In this document: in pieces, positions 53,059 to 61,282 of the stretch | Numbering within the stretch: position 1 is the first letter of the stretch | Layout: each line of letters begins with the position of its first letter | Source: an uncultured Prevotellaceae bacterium | GTDB lineage: Bacteria > Bacteroidota > Bacteroidia > Bacteroidales > Bacteroidaceae | Assembly (NCBI GenBank): GCA_946184125.1 | Contig: CAMHEL010000006.1 | Coordinates: 1 to 61,412, forward strand | Reading direction: 5' to 3' | DNA length: 61,412 nucleotides | Program-made: the position numbers and the translations under genes | The notes under the pieces: model-generated | The model's input: only the letters and a program-made list of their open reading frames with translations | The model's database searches: none | What the model was told of the DNA's origin: nothing

Positions 53059-54003
53059 ATGGCTGACAGAGAACACACCAAATGCCTCATCATAGGCAGC
53101 GGACCGGCTGGATACACCGCCGCCATCTATGCCTCACGGGCCAACCTCCAACCTATAGAGTACTGTGGCATGCAGCCAGGAGGACAACTCACACAAACCA
53201 CTGTGGTGGAGAACTTCCCCGGATACCCCGAGGGGGTCGACGGCAACCAGATGATGCTCGACCTCCGGCTTCAGGCAGAGCGCCTGGGCACCACCCTACG
53301 CGACGGGGCCATCGTCGGCGCCGACCTGAGCAAAAGACCCTACGTGCTGACCGCAGAAGACGGTCATGAGATAGAGGCCGACACCGTAATCATCGCCACT
53401 GGAGCCTCGGCGAAATACCTGGGGCTCGACGATGAGAAGAAGTATGCCGGACAGGGGGTTTCCGCATGCGCCACATGCGACGGCTTCTTCTACCGCAAAC
53501 GCACCGTGGCAGTGGTGGGCGGAGGCGACACGGCCTGCGAGGAGGCGCTCTATCTGGCAGGCCTCGCCAAGAAGGTGTATATGATTGTGAGGAAACCTTT
53601 CCTCAGGGCTTCTGAGGCCATGCAGAAACGTGTACGCGACAACGAGAAAATCGAAATCCTCTTCGAGCACAACACGCTTGGACTCTATGGCGACGACGGC
53701 GTGGAGGGCGCTCATGTGGTAAAAAGACTCGGACAGCCCGACGAGGAGCGCTACGACCTGCCCATCGACGGTTTCTTCCTTGCCATAGGCCACAAGCCCA
53801 ACTCAGAACTGTTCAGCCAATGGCTCGACACCGACGCCACTGGCTACATCATCACACTCGATGGCACACCACGCACCAAACTGCCCGGTGTCTTCGCCGC
53901 AGGCGATGTGGCCGACCCGCACTACCGACAGGCCATCACTGCTGCTGCCAGTGGATGCAAGGCCGCCATTGAGGCCGACAGATACCTCAGGGAGATAGGA
54001 TAA
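53059..54003 (+). CDS. trxB: Thioredoxin-disulfide reductase
   Basis: TrxB passes electrons from NADPH through FAD to thioredoxin. The 314-residue protein has the FAD motif IIGSGPAGYTAAIYAS (about 10-25), the redox pair CATCDG (137-142), the NADPH motif VVGGGDTACEEALYL (about 154-168) and the FAD motif GVFAAGDVAD (about 277-286). It follows the glutathione peroxidase gene on the same strand, 21 bp away, and is closed by the hairpin at 54025-54070. Confidence 0.96.
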   Translation: MADREHTKCLIIGSGPAGYTAAIYASRANLQPIEYCGMQPGGQLTQTTVVENFPGYPEGVDGNQMMLDLRLQAERLGTTLRDGAIVGADLSKRPYVLTAEDGHEIEADTVIIATGASAKYLGLDDEKKYAGQGVSACATCDGFFYRKRTVAVVGGGDTACEEALYLAGLAKKVYMIVRKPFLRASEAMQKRVRDNEKIEILFEHNTLGLYGDDGVEGAHVVKRLGQPDEERYDLPIDGFFLAIGHKPNSELFSQWLDTDATGYIITLDGTPRTKLPGVFAAGDVADPHYRQAITAAASGCKAAIEADRYLREIG

Positions 54004-54024
54004 AAGAAATGTGAATTCTACTCG

Positions 54025-54070
54025 ATACGCAAAGGCACGCCTGTCCTACGACAAGCGTGCCTTTGCGTAT
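54025..54070. terminator. Hairpin between convergent trxB and the thioesterase gene
   Basis: A 16-bp perfect inverted repeat (atacgcaaaggcacgc/gcgtgcctttgcgtat) is extended internally by tgtc/gaca. It lies 22 bp after trxB and 35 bp after the opposing gene. No long T run is present, so it may stop RNA polymerase only partly. Confidence 0.75.
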
Positions 54071-54104
54071 TGTGCTGTTTTGGCATTGTGCCAAACGCTC
54101 CTTA

Positions 54105-54512
54105 TCATCCTTCGGGAGGCATCGCCACCCCTTTCCTACGATAGGCTGAGCCCGTCATGACGCACACCAGTTCGCCACGCTGGTTGGTCACCCTGATTTC
54201 GCAGAAAGGCAGTTTGTGGTGGGGCTCCTCGCGGGCCTCGGCAGTGAGATGGTCGCCCTCGAGAGCCGAGCGGAGGTAGGTGATGTTGTTAGTGGTGCCC
54301 ACCGTCAGCACGCCTCCGCTATTGACGGCAGCAGCAAAAGCCAAATCGGCAAGGGTGAAAATGGCGCCACCCTGACAGACATTGGCACCATTGACGTGCC
54401 TCTTCTCCACCGTCATCTCGGCAACAGCATAACCCTCGCCGATTTCAACCACTTGAACACCGGCGGCGGCAGCGAAGCGGTCGTACTCGTTGAGATAGTC
54501 TTTCAGATGCAT
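54105..54512 (-). CDS. PaaI-type hotdog-fold thioesterase
   Basis: The 135-residue hotdog protein has the family motif HVNGANVCQGGAIFTLADLAFA (about 39-60), with the conserved HG/Asn and Gly-Gly-Ala region, and a C-terminal sheet ending EIRVTNQRGELVCVMTGSAYR. PaaI-like enzymes hydrolyse acyl- or aryl-CoA thioesters as a housekeeping or detoxification step; the substrate is unknown. It lies 15 bp downstream of trpF on the same strand. Confidence 0.85.
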   Translation of the reverse strand: MHLKDYLNEYDRFAAAAGVQVVEIGEGYAVAEMTVEKRHVNGANVCQGGAIFTLADLAFAAAVNSGGVLTVGTTNNITYLRSALEGDHLTAEAREEPHHKLPFCEIRVTNQRGELVCVMTGSAYRRKGVAMPPEG

Positions 54513-54527
54513 AAACTCCGGTGGCGA

Positions 54528-55226
54528 TTATCCCTTCAAGGCCTCAGTGAAAGCCTTCACCTTCTCCACATCCTTGACGCCGACCTCGGTCTCAAAACGG
54601 GAATTGATGTCGACACCGGCAAACATGGGATGGCTGATGGCCTTGATAGCGTCCACATCATCGGGACCGATACCGCCACTGAGGAGGAACGGCACCTTGC
54701 CGTCGTAGGCTTTCAATATCGACCAGTCGAAACGCTTGCCTGTGCCACCCTTCTGCTCCGACAGTGGATGGAAAAGGAAATAATCCACGACGTCCTCATA
54801 GGGCTTGCACTGCGCGAAATCATCCTCTCCACCTACAAAGATGGTCTTGATGACCTTCACGGGGCGGATGTCGGCAAGGGTGCGATGAAGGTTCTCTATC
54901 ATCACAGGCTCCTCCTCGCCATGAAGCTGCACGTAGTCGAGGTAGTAGTTGAACACCCTGGTGAGGATGGTCTGAGGCATCTCATCGATGAAGACGCCCA
55001 CACGCTGGGGCTTGTTGACCTTTTTTGCCAGTTCGGGGATGCCACCAAGGTCGTCGGGACTCTTCACAAATGAGGAATAGTCGGGATAGAAACCACCACG
55101 CGAGGCCATCTGCTTGACGACTCGGGGACTGTCGTTCCAAAAAATGAAGCCGATCCAGTCGACATCCAACTTGGAAATATCGTGTATGTTCTGGGCCATA
55201 CACATGCCGCATACTTTAACTATCAT
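54528..55226 (-). CDS. trpF: Phosphoribosylanthranilate isomerase
   Basis: TrpF converts phosphoribosylanthranilate to the ribulose form in tryptophan synthesis. The 232-residue TIM barrel begins VKVCGMCMAQNIHDI, with the catalytic Cys in KVCGM. It continues VGVFIDEMPQTI, VQLHGEEEP, PFLLSGGIGPDDV and the catalytic Asp region FAGVDINSRFET. The start at 55226 was chosen over the longer frame because family members begin directly at MIVKVCG. No other trp gene lies in the window. A TAAATTTG box lies at 55296-55303. Confidence 0.93.
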   Translation of the reverse strand: MIVKVCGMCMAQNIHDISKLDVDWIGFIFWNDSPRVVKQMASRGGFYPDYSSFVKSPDDLGGIPELAKKVNKPQRVGVFIDEMPQTILTRVFNYYLDYVQLHGEEEPVMIENLHRTLADIRPVKVIKTIFVGGEDDFAQCKPYEDVVDYFLFHPLSEQKGGTGKRFDWSILKAYDGKVPFLLSGGIGPDDVDAIKAISHPMFAGVDINSRFETEVGVKDVEKVKAFTEALKG

Positions 55227-55353
55227 ATTTTTCTTGTTGATGGTCAAAATGTGATGACCACGGGGCATCAGGGCTCACCGGGCCATTGCAGGGTGCAAAT
55301 TTAGCATTTTTTTCCCTATTCACGGCATCAGAACCGTGATTTTTTGTGCTATG

Positions 55354-55980
55354 CTAATTCTCCTTCTCCAACTCCTCTTTCAGCGCCGCCATCATACGGG
55401 CATACTCGGTGGGGGTGATATCCACCTTGTCCTTGCAGCGGTGGTCGGGGAAACAAATCATGAAACTGTCGCGCACCATCTTGTGCGTGACGATGTTGGA
55501 TAGCGGGATATGGTATTCGCGGATGATGGGCAACAGGTATTGCACACCACTTCGTATCTGGTTGTCGGTGAGAGGCTGCTCCACGGTGTTTCCCTGGAAC
55601 TCCAGCCCTATGGTGAAGGCATTGCACTTCTCTCTGCCGTTGAGCACCGACAGGCCGGCATGGAAGGTGACGGCGGTGGGGGGCGCGAGGATGTAGCGCG
55701 TGCCGTCGGTGTCGACAACACAGTGCGAACTCACACCCCGAGGACGGGTGAGCTCGAGGAGGGCTTCCTCCACGGTGGGCAGTGCCGTGTGATGGAGTAT
55801 CACACCGAGCACCTCGTTGACGGAGTCGGGTGCCACATTGGGCGTGGGATATGGGATTTCCTTGTAGACGACGGGCTCCTCGACCGGGACTTTCTCGCTA
55901 TGGCAGGACATCACGACGGCTGACAGGACAACGAGAAATACGACAATGATTTTGTTCAAAACATCTGTTTGGCGGTTCAT
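55354..55980 (-). CDS. Lipid-anchored N-acetylmuramoyl-L-alanine amidase (Amidase_2)
   Basis: The 208-residue protein has a signal helix ending in a lipobox (VVMSC near 26). The Amidase_2 fold has the first zinc ligand in VILHHTALPTVEEAL (about 60-74), HAGLSVLNGREKCNAFTIGLEFQG (about 107-130), THKMVRDSFMICFPDHRCKDKVD near 165-187, with the His in VTHKMV and the Asp/His of PDHRCKD (split across this region). It trims the peptide from glycan strands in the outer membrane or periplasm. It is a stand-alone gene. Confidence 0.88.
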   Translation of the reverse strand: MNRQTDVLNKIIVVFLVVLSAVVMSCHSEKVPVEEPVVYKEIPYPTPNVAPDSVNEVLGVILHHTALPTVEEALLELTRPRGVSSHCVVDTDGTRYILAPPTAVTFHAGLSVLNGREKCNAFTIGLEFQGNTVEQPLTDNQIRSGVQYLLPIIREYHIPLSNIVTHKMVRDSFMICFPDHRCKDKVDITPTEYARMMAALKEELEKEN

Positions 55981-56109
55981 TATGTGTTGGTTTTCTATGT
56001 GAATTCAAAAAATAGCATGAATGAAAGAAATAAATATGCCCGAAGATATAATAAAGCGCGGTGTGGTATCGTTGAATAAATATACAACAGGACTAATTAT
56101 GAATTGCCT

Positions 56110-56235
56110 ATGAAAATTTTTACCCACGAAGAGACCACTCCCTCCCCCCGCACTTTACGTTTTATCCGAGAATTTGCCCGCACCTGCCGAGTGGTGGAGG
56201 TCAATGGGCATCACAGTGTGTATTGCCTTAACTGA
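56110..56235 (+). CDS. Small ORF, 41 residues, upstream of rpe
   Basis: The predicted peptide runs MKIFTHEETTPSP to HSVYCLN. It begins near-hydrophilic with EETTPS, has a basic helix-like middle (RTLRFIREFARTCRVVEV) and ends in VYCLN. I recall similarly sized Bacteroidetes ORFs with an ETTPS start and a final YCLN, so this looks conserved, but I cannot check that. It ends 12 bp before the rpe ATG, close enough for one transcript and coupled translation. Function unknown; a small regulatory or membrane-associated peptide is possible. It is too short to be picked up by default gene callers. Confidence 0.6.
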   Translation: MKIFTHEETTPSPRTLRFIREFARTCRVVEVNGHHSVYCLN

Positions 56236-56247
56236 TACACCCACGCT

Positions 56248-56898
56248 ATGCCGACCCTTGTTTCACCCTCTCTCCTTGCCGCAGACTTCACACGGCTGGG
56301 CGATGAAATCAGCATGATCAACAGCAGCAGCGCCGACATGCTGCACATGGACATCATGGACGGCGTGTTTGTTCCTAACATCTCCTTCGGCTTCCCCGTA
56401 CTCGAGGCTGTCGCGGGCATCTGCCAGAAACCGCTCGACGTGCACTTCATGACCATACACCCCGACGAATACATCGAGCGAACTGCCCAGCTCGGAGCAA
56501 TGATGATGAACGTCCATTACGAGGCGTGCGTGCACCTTCACCGCACCATACAGTCCATTCACAAGGCGGGCATGAAGGCCGGGGTTACACTCAACCCCTC
56601 ATCGCCCGTATGCCTGCTCGAAGACATCATCGGCGAGGTCGACATGGTGCTGCTCATGAGCGTCAACCCCGGGTTCGGCGGACAGAAATTCATCGAGGGC
56701 ACCATCGCAAAGGTGCGCCGCCTGAGGCAACTCATCGACAACAGCGGCAGCCACGCGCTGATAGAGGTCGACGGTGGAGTGCAGGAGGAAACGGCACCCC
56801 GGCTGGTCGCTGCTGGCGTCGATGTGCTGGTCAGCGGCAGCTATGTGTTCAAAGCCAGTGACCCTGTGGCCACCATCGCATCGCTGAAGGCATTGTGA
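56248..56898 (+). CDS. rpe: Ribulose-phosphate 3-epimerase
   Basis: Rpe interconverts ribulose-5-phosphate and xylulose-5-phosphate in the pentose phosphate pathway. The 216-residue TIM barrel has VSPSLLAADFTRLGDEI at the N-terminus, the metal-site residues in LHMDIMDGVFVPN (about 31-43) and LDVHFMTIHP, VLLMSVNPGFGGQKF near 131-145, and EVDGGVQEETAP near 171-182. Length and motifs are standard. The 41-residue ORF precedes it by 12 bp. Confidence 0.96.
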   Translation: MPTLVSPSLLAADFTRLGDEISMINSSSADMLHMDIMDGVFVPNISFGFPVLEAVAGICQKPLDVHFMTIHPDEYIERTAQLGAMMMNVHYEACVHLHRTIQSIHKAGMKAGVTLNPSSPVCLLEDIIGEVDMVLLMSVNPGFGGQKFIEGTIAKVRRLRQLIDNSGSHALIEVDGGVQEETAPRLVAAGVDVLVSGSYVFKASDPVATIASLKAL

Positions 56899-56952
56899 CA
56901 CCCGCCAGAGCCGTTGCCAATATGATTAGCAGCGGACTCTGCAGCAGCCGGC

Positions 56953-57546
56953 TCAGTCAAGCTGAAGGACCATATTGTGCTCCTTCGCCATGCGGCGGAG
57001 GTTGAGAAGGGCATAACGCATCCTGCCAAGCGATGTGTTGATGCTCACACCTGTCGCCTCGGCGATTTCCTTGAACGACATCTCCTGGTAATAGCGCATG
57101 TACACCACCTCGCGCTGGGTCGGTGGAAGCATGTCCATCATACGGCGCACATCCTTGAGCACCTGTTCGTTGACGAACTGGTTCTCCACGTTCTTGTCAA
57201 GCAAATCAACACCCATGTTCGACAGGTCGTTGTCCTCCGTGGGCTCGATGATGTGCTCCGACCGCTGCTCGCGGTAACCGTCCATGATGACATTGTGGGC
57301 AATCCTGATGAGCCAGGCACAGAACTTTCCCGAATTGGTGTACTTGTGCTGGCGCAGCTTCGTGATGACCTTTACGAACGTCTCCTGGAAGATGTCATCG
57401 GCCAAGTCATGGTCTCTGACCACGAACATAATATAGGTGAAGAGTTTGCTCTGTGTCCTTGACAACAGCAAATCAAACGCCTTGTTATTACCCTCAATGT
57501 ATGACATGGCGAGTTGCTCGTCTGTCATCTCATTTAGATATTCCAT
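56953..57546 (-). CDS. ECF-type RNA polymerase sigma factor
   Basis: The 197-residue sigma-70 family protein has region 2 (about 25-85, with FVVRDHDLADDIFQETFVKV and WLIRIAHNVIMDGYR) and region 4 (about 140-190, with LPPTQREVVYMRYYQEMSFKEIAEATGVSINTSLGRMRYA split across it). The layout is that of extracytoplasmic-function sigma factors. No anti-sigma gene is adjacent, which is unusual among ECF factors that pair with a FecR- or RseA-type partner. It has its own consensus promoter. Confidence 0.9.
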   Translation of the reverse strand: MEYLNEMTDEQLAMSYIEGNNKAFDLLLSRTQSKLFTYIMFVVRDHDLADDIFQETFVKVITKLRQHKYTNSGKFCAWLIRIAHNVIMDGYREQRSEHIIEPTEDNDLSNMGVDLLDKNVENQFVNEQVLKDVRRMMDMLPPTQREVVYMRYYQEMSFKEIAEATGVSINTSLGRMRYALLNLRRMAKEHNMVLQLD

Positions 57547-57636
57547 TCCTTAATATATTGGATAATTATTAAGTAATGCTGTTTCGATAGGCGCCGTTTT
57601 TTAAGTTTTTATAAAATGTTTGTCAAGAATCATCGG

Positions 57637-57667
57637 CAAAGATAGGCACTTTTACCCATTCTTGCAA
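57637..57667 (-). promoter_or_regulatory. Promoter of the ECF sigma factor gene
   Basis: On the minus strand TTG (57665-57667), a 20-bp spacer and TATCTTTG (57637-57644) match the consensus exactly. The start codon lies 90 bp downstream. Confidence 0.78.
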
Positions 57668-57707
57668 ATTTTTCTTGAAAAAACTGCATTTTCTCTTTGA
57701 AAAGGCT

Positions 57708-57715
57708 TACTTTTG
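57708..57715 (+). promoter_or_regulatory. -7 box of the UPF0104 gene
   Basis: TACTTTTG lies 23 bp before the ATG at 57739. The in-frame start at 57697 would precede the box, which supports 57739. No TTG is at the standard spacing. Confidence 0.45.
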
Positions 57716-57738
57716 TGTGTTCAAACAAAGAGAGCGTC

Positions 57739-58767
57739 ATGAGCATTTTCCCTGTCAAGAGCAAGATGGCTGAGCGCACCATGAAGGTGCTGCTGCCACT
57801 ACTACTCGGCGGTGCTATCCTATACTGGATGTACCGTGGCTTCGACTTTGGCCTCATACGACACACCGTGCTGCACGAGATGAACTGGTGGTGGATGCTG
57901 GCTTCGCTCCCTTTCGGCGTGACGGCCCAGGTGTTCCGGGGACTGCGCTGGCGGCAGACACTGTCGCCCATCGGTGAACATGCAAGACGGACAACAGCGG
58001 TCAACGCCATCTTTGTCAACTATGCCACGAGCCTGGTCATACCACGGTCGGGGGAATTCGTAAGGTGCGGCGTGCTGAAACGGTGGGACCACATACCTTT
58101 CGTCAAGTCGCTGGGGACGGTGGTCACCGAAAGGGCCGTCGACAGCCTCGTCGTGCTGATGGTGACGGCCATCACTCTTCTCATGCAACTGCCCATGTTC
58201 CACCGCTTCTTCGTCACCACGGGGGTGCATCTCGACCAACTGCTCGGCCGATTCACCACAACGGGATACATCGTGACGCTTATATGCCTCATCGCCACCA
58301 TCATACTCGCATGGGTGCTCGTGGGGCAGATGAGGCTCGGCCACCGCGTGAAGGATGCGGCAGCACATCTGTGGCAAGGCGTCGTATCGCTGCGGCACAT
58401 CGACAGCCCCACACTCTACATCATCTACACACTGGGCATATGGGGAAGCTACTTCGTACACTTCCACCTGACGTTCTACTGCTTCGAAGACACCGCGTCG
58501 CTCAGCATCAGCAGCGCACTCGTCGCCTTCGTTGTCGGCAGCATCGCCGTCATCGTACCCACACCCAACGGCGCAGGACCCTGGCACTTCTCCGTGAAGA
58601 CGATGCTCATCCTCTACGGCGTGGAAAGCAACGCAGCACTCGTCTTCGTACTCGTCGTACATACCGTGCAGACCTTCCTCGTCGTACTGCTCGGCATCAT
58701 GGGGTGGATATCGCTGCTGCTCACCCGCCCACTGAAACAGGAAACTAATGATACTACAACCCGATAA
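57739..58767 (+). CDS. UPF0104/lysylphosphatidylglycerol synthase-type membrane protein
   Basis: The 342-residue protein has about eight membrane helices. It shows the flippase-domain features of the UPF0104 family: RGLRWRQTL after the second helix, FVNYATSLVIPRSGEFVRCGVLKRW (about 92-116), GTVVTERAVDSLVVL (about 125-139) and IAVIVPTPNGAGPWHFSV near 269-286. In MprF the same domain flips aminoacylated lipids; the stand-alone form lacks the synthase domain and its substrate is unknown. It lies 24 bp upstream of pepD on the same strand. Confidence 0.88.
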   Translation: MSIFPVKSKMAERTMKVLLPLLLGGAILYWMYRGFDFGLIRHTVLHEMNWWWMLASLPFGVTAQVFRGLRWRQTLSPIGEHARRTTAVNAIFVNYATSLVIPRSGEFVRCGVLKRWDHIPFVKSLGTVVTERAVDSLVVLMVTAITLLMQLPMFHRFFVTTGVHLDQLLGRFTTTGYIVTLICLIATIILAWVLVGQMRLGHRVKDAAAHLWQGVVSLRHIDSPTLYIIYTLGIWGSYFVHFHLTFYCFEDTASLSISSALVAFVVGSIAVIVPTPNGAGPWHFSVKTMLILYGVESNAALVFVLVVHTVQTFLVVLLGIMGWISLLLTRPLKQETNDTTTR

Positions 58768-58791
58768 TCACTGACCTTAACATTTTAACTT

Positions 58792-60249
58792 ATGAGCGAA
58801 ATCAAGAATTTACAACCCACATGCATCTGGAAGAACTTCCATGCCCTGACACAAGTGCCACGCCCATCGGGGCACCTCGAGAAAATACAGCAGTTCCTGC
58901 TCGACTTCGCCGCTGAAGCCGGCGTCCAGGCCTTCAAAGACCCGGCAGGAAACATCGTCATGCGCAAACCCGCCACACCGGGCATGGAGAACCGAAAGGG
59001 CGTCATCCTACAGGCTCACATGGACATGGTGCCTCAGAAAACTCCCGAAAGCAAACACAATTTCGAAACCGACCCCATCCAAACATGGATTGACGGAGAA
59101 TGGGTGAGGGCAAAAGGCACCACACTGGGCGCTGACAACGGCATGGGCGTGGCGGCCATCATGGCTGTCATGGAGGCCAAAGACATCAAGCACGGACCCA
59201 TCGACGCGCTCATCACCGCCGATGAGGAGACGGGCATGTTCGGCGCCAACGACCTGCCTGAGGGGGAACTGCAAGGTGATATCCTGCTCAACCTCGACTC
59301 GGAGACATGGGGCAAGTTTGTCATTGGCAGCGCCGGAGGCATCGATGTCACCGCCACTCTGGGATACCAAGAGGTGGAGACAGAAGAGGGCGACGTGGCA
59401 CTGAAAGTGACGCTCAAGGGATTACGTGGTGGACACTCCGGACTGGAAATACACGAGGGACGCGCCAATGCCAACAAACAGATGGTGCGCTTCGTGAGAG
59501 AGGCCATCGAGGAGTGCGAGGCCCGACTCGCCTCATGGAACGGAGGCAACATGCGCAACGCCATCCCCTTCAAAGCAGAAGTGGTGCTCACCGTACCGGC
59601 CGACAACGTGGAGGCTGTGAAGGAACTGGTGGCAGAATGGAAAGCCGACATCGAGGACCAGTTCAAAAACATCGAGAGCGGAATTGAAATGTTTGCCGAA
59701 GTGGTGGAGACCCCGAAGACACAAATCCCCGTGGAGATACAGGACAACCTGGTGGATGCCATCTATGCCTGCCACGACGGCGTGGTGCGCATGATACCAT
59801 CGTACCCAACGGTCGTGGAAACCTCCTCCAACCTGGCCATCATCAACATAGAGAATGGCAAGGCTGTCATCAAGATTTTGGCACGCTCCTCACGCGAGGA
59901 CATGAAAGACTATGTGGTGAAGATGCTGGAGAGCTGCTTCAGCATGGCTGGCATGCAGGTGGAGACAGCTGGCTCTTACGGCGGATGGGACCCCAACCCC
60001 GACAGCGAAATCCTTCACCACCTGCTGCGTATCTATAAGGAGCTCAATGGTAAGGACGGCATCATACAGGTCGACCATGCCGGACTGGAATGTTCCGTCA
60101 TCCTGGGCAAATATCCGCATCTCGACGTTGTGTCGCTCGGCCCCACCATGCAAAGCCCTCACACAACCAGCGAGCGGTGCTTCATCCCCACCATCGCTCC
60201 CTTCTGGGCACTGCTCAAAAAAGCACTCGAGGAAATCCCCGAGAAATAG
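58792..60249 (+). CDS. pepD: Aminoacyl-histidine dipeptidase (M20 family)
   Basis: PepD is a cytoplasmic zinc dipeptidase with broad specificity, including Xaa-His dipeptides. The 485-residue protein has the first metal motif ILQAHMDMVPQK (about 74-85), GTTLGADNGMGVAAIMA (about 108-124), the catalytic Glu pair in TADEETGMFGA (about 141-151), and the late motif PHTTSERCFIPT near the C-terminus. It follows the UPF0104 gene and ends before a terminator hairpin. It complements the exported S9 peptidase in peptide use. Confidence 0.94.
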   Translation: MSEIKNLQPTCIWKNFHALTQVPRPSGHLEKIQQFLLDFAAEAGVQAFKDPAGNIVMRKPATPGMENRKGVILQAHMDMVPQKTPESKHNFETDPIQTWIDGEWVRAKGTTLGADNGMGVAAIMAVMEAKDIKHGPIDALITADEETGMFGANDLPEGELQGDILLNLDSETWGKFVIGSAGGIDVTATLGYQEVETEEGDVALKVTLKGLRGGHSGLEIHEGRANANKQMVRFVREAIEECEARLASWNGGNMRNAIPFKAEVVLTVPADNVEAVKELVAEWKADIEDQFKNIESGIEMFAEVVETPKTQIPVEIQDNLVDAIYACHDGVVRMIPSYPTVVETSSNLAIINIENGKAVIKILARSSREDMKDYVVKMLESCFSMAGMQVETAGSYGGWDPNPDSEILHHLLRIYKELNGKDGIIQVDHAGLECSVILGKYPHLDVVSLGPTMQSPHTTSERCFIPTIAPFWALLKKALEEIPEK

Positions 60250-60280
60250 GATACATACAAGTTGATTTCACCAATCTATG

Positions 60281-60319
60281 TGTGCAGGGCATTTGCTACA
60301 AATGCCCTGCACATTTCAT
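60281..60319 (+). terminator. Terminator after pepD
   Basis: The 14-bp perfect stem tgtgcagggcattt/aaatgccctgcaca with a five-base loop is followed by ttcattt, 31 bp after the stop codon. Confidence 0.8.
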
Positions 60320-60419
60320 TTCCATTGTTCCAACACGATAAGTTCGAAAGAATTCCTTTCGCGATTGGTCTCACAAAATACGAAAGTTTGTTTTTCTTCT
60401 ACCCTTCTATTTACCTCCC

Positions 60420-60660
60420 AAGAGTAAAGAACTCTATGTCTTTGTGTTGAATCTTTAAAACTTTAAATCTCTAAATCCTTAAAGAATCTTCAAATCTTCA
60501 AAGAAACTCTCTTTCCCCTCTATTTACCTCCCAAAGATTAACCCTCTGTGTTTCTCTGTGCCTCTGTGCCTCTGTGTTGAATCTCTAAAACTTCAAATCT
60601 CTAAATCCTTAAAGAATCTTCAAAGAAACTCTCCTCTGTTTTCCTCTGTCCCCTCTGTAT
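60420..60660. repeat. Decayed repeats (CTCTGTG and AAATCTCTAAATC types)
   Basis: Repeated phrases ctctgtgcctctgtgttgaatc and aaatctctaaatccttaaagaatcttcaaa each occur two or more times. The same phrases are found near 12720, 37993 and 40593. Apart from these I see nothing between the pepD terminator and the terminator at 60672. Confidence 0.75.
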
Positions 60661-60671
60661 CTCAAAAAATC

Positions 60672-60700
60672 AAAAAAAAGCCAGACTGTGAAGTCTGGCT
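60672..60700 (-). terminator. Terminator of the 44-residue ORF
   Basis: On the minus strand the stem agccagac/gtctggct with a six-base loop is followed by eight T, a strong intrinsic terminator, 21 bp after the ORF stop codon. Confidence 0.88.
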
Positions 60701-60721
60701 TGTTTTTTTCGTGTCCTGTGA

Positions 60722-60856
60722 TTAGAACAGAGGCTCATCGGGAACGATTGGGCCGGGAGCGGGCTGCTCTGACTCTACCTGGATAGGCTCGGTGCAAACA
60801 GGAGCGTTCACGTTCAGGGTCATCACCTTGGTGATAGGCTGTGCATAAATTTTCAT
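60722..60856 (-). CDS. Small ORF, 44 residues, with own promoter and terminator
   Basis: The peptide begins MKIYAQPITKVMTLNVNAP, has one Cys (near residue 21) and ends with a Pro/Glu-rich tail (SEQPAPGPIVPDEPLF). There is no hydrophobic signal. A consensus promoter lies 43 bp upstream and a strong terminator 21 bp downstream, so it is a free-standing transcription unit. Bacteroidetes genomes contain many MK-(K/I)-Y-start micro-ORFs of similar size whose function is unknown. A precursor peptide is conceivable, but no maturase or exporter gene is in the window. Too short for most gene callers. Confidence 0.65.
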   Translation of the reverse strand: MKIYAQPITKVMTLNVNAPVCTEPIQVESEQPAPGPIVPDEPLF

Positions 60857-60898
60857 AACTGATAAAATTTTAGAGTTAATAAATGTTTTAAAACGTCG

Positions 60899-60929
60899 CA
60901 AAGTTAGTCGTTTTTTCGCATTCCACCAA
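60899..60929 (-). promoter_or_regulatory. Promoter of the 44-residue ORF
   Basis: On the minus strand TTG (60927-60929), a 20-bp spacer and TAACTTTG (60899-60906) match the consensus exactly. Confidence 0.82.
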
Positions 60930-61113
60930 ATTTTTTTGCCATATTTTTAAAAAAATGTACAATAATCTTGATTTTTTCCTTATTCAGCATTGTTCCGCAT
61001 CCTGAAATATCATCGTTGTTCTGGATGTAGCGATATCATCTCTACCATGCATCATCATCTAAATCCATGCTGTCCGTTCATCTTTGCTTTGCCGCAGCAG
61101 GCACTCATGAACT

Positions 61114-61142
61114 AAAAAGAGGGCGGCCAGGAGCCGCCCTCT
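61114..61142 (-). terminator. Intrinsic terminator, minus strand
   Basis: The perfect 10-bp stem agagggcggc/gccgccctct with a five-base loop is followed on the minus strand by four to five T. No coding frame lies upstream of it in that direction. Confidence 0.75.
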
Positions 61143-61256
61143 GCAATGAATGGATGAGGTTCGAACGCGTCGAAGTTGCCTTGAAAAAATATATATGTTG
61201 AAGTAAGTTATATTCTTTGATCTATGAGGCAGCGCTTCCCCTCAACATCATTGCTG
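61114..61256 (-). ncRNA. Candidate small non-coding RNA
   Basis: On the minus strand a TAATTTTG box (61261-61268) is followed by about 140 bp without an ORF of more than ten codons, ending in the terminator at 61114-61142. The 5' end could form a hairpin from aggcagc (61227-61233) with gctgcct (61253-61259). The -33 element is not at the usual distance. No known RNA family is recognised. Confidence 0.35.
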
Positions 61257-61282
61257 CCTGCAAAATTAATAGCAACCTGTCT

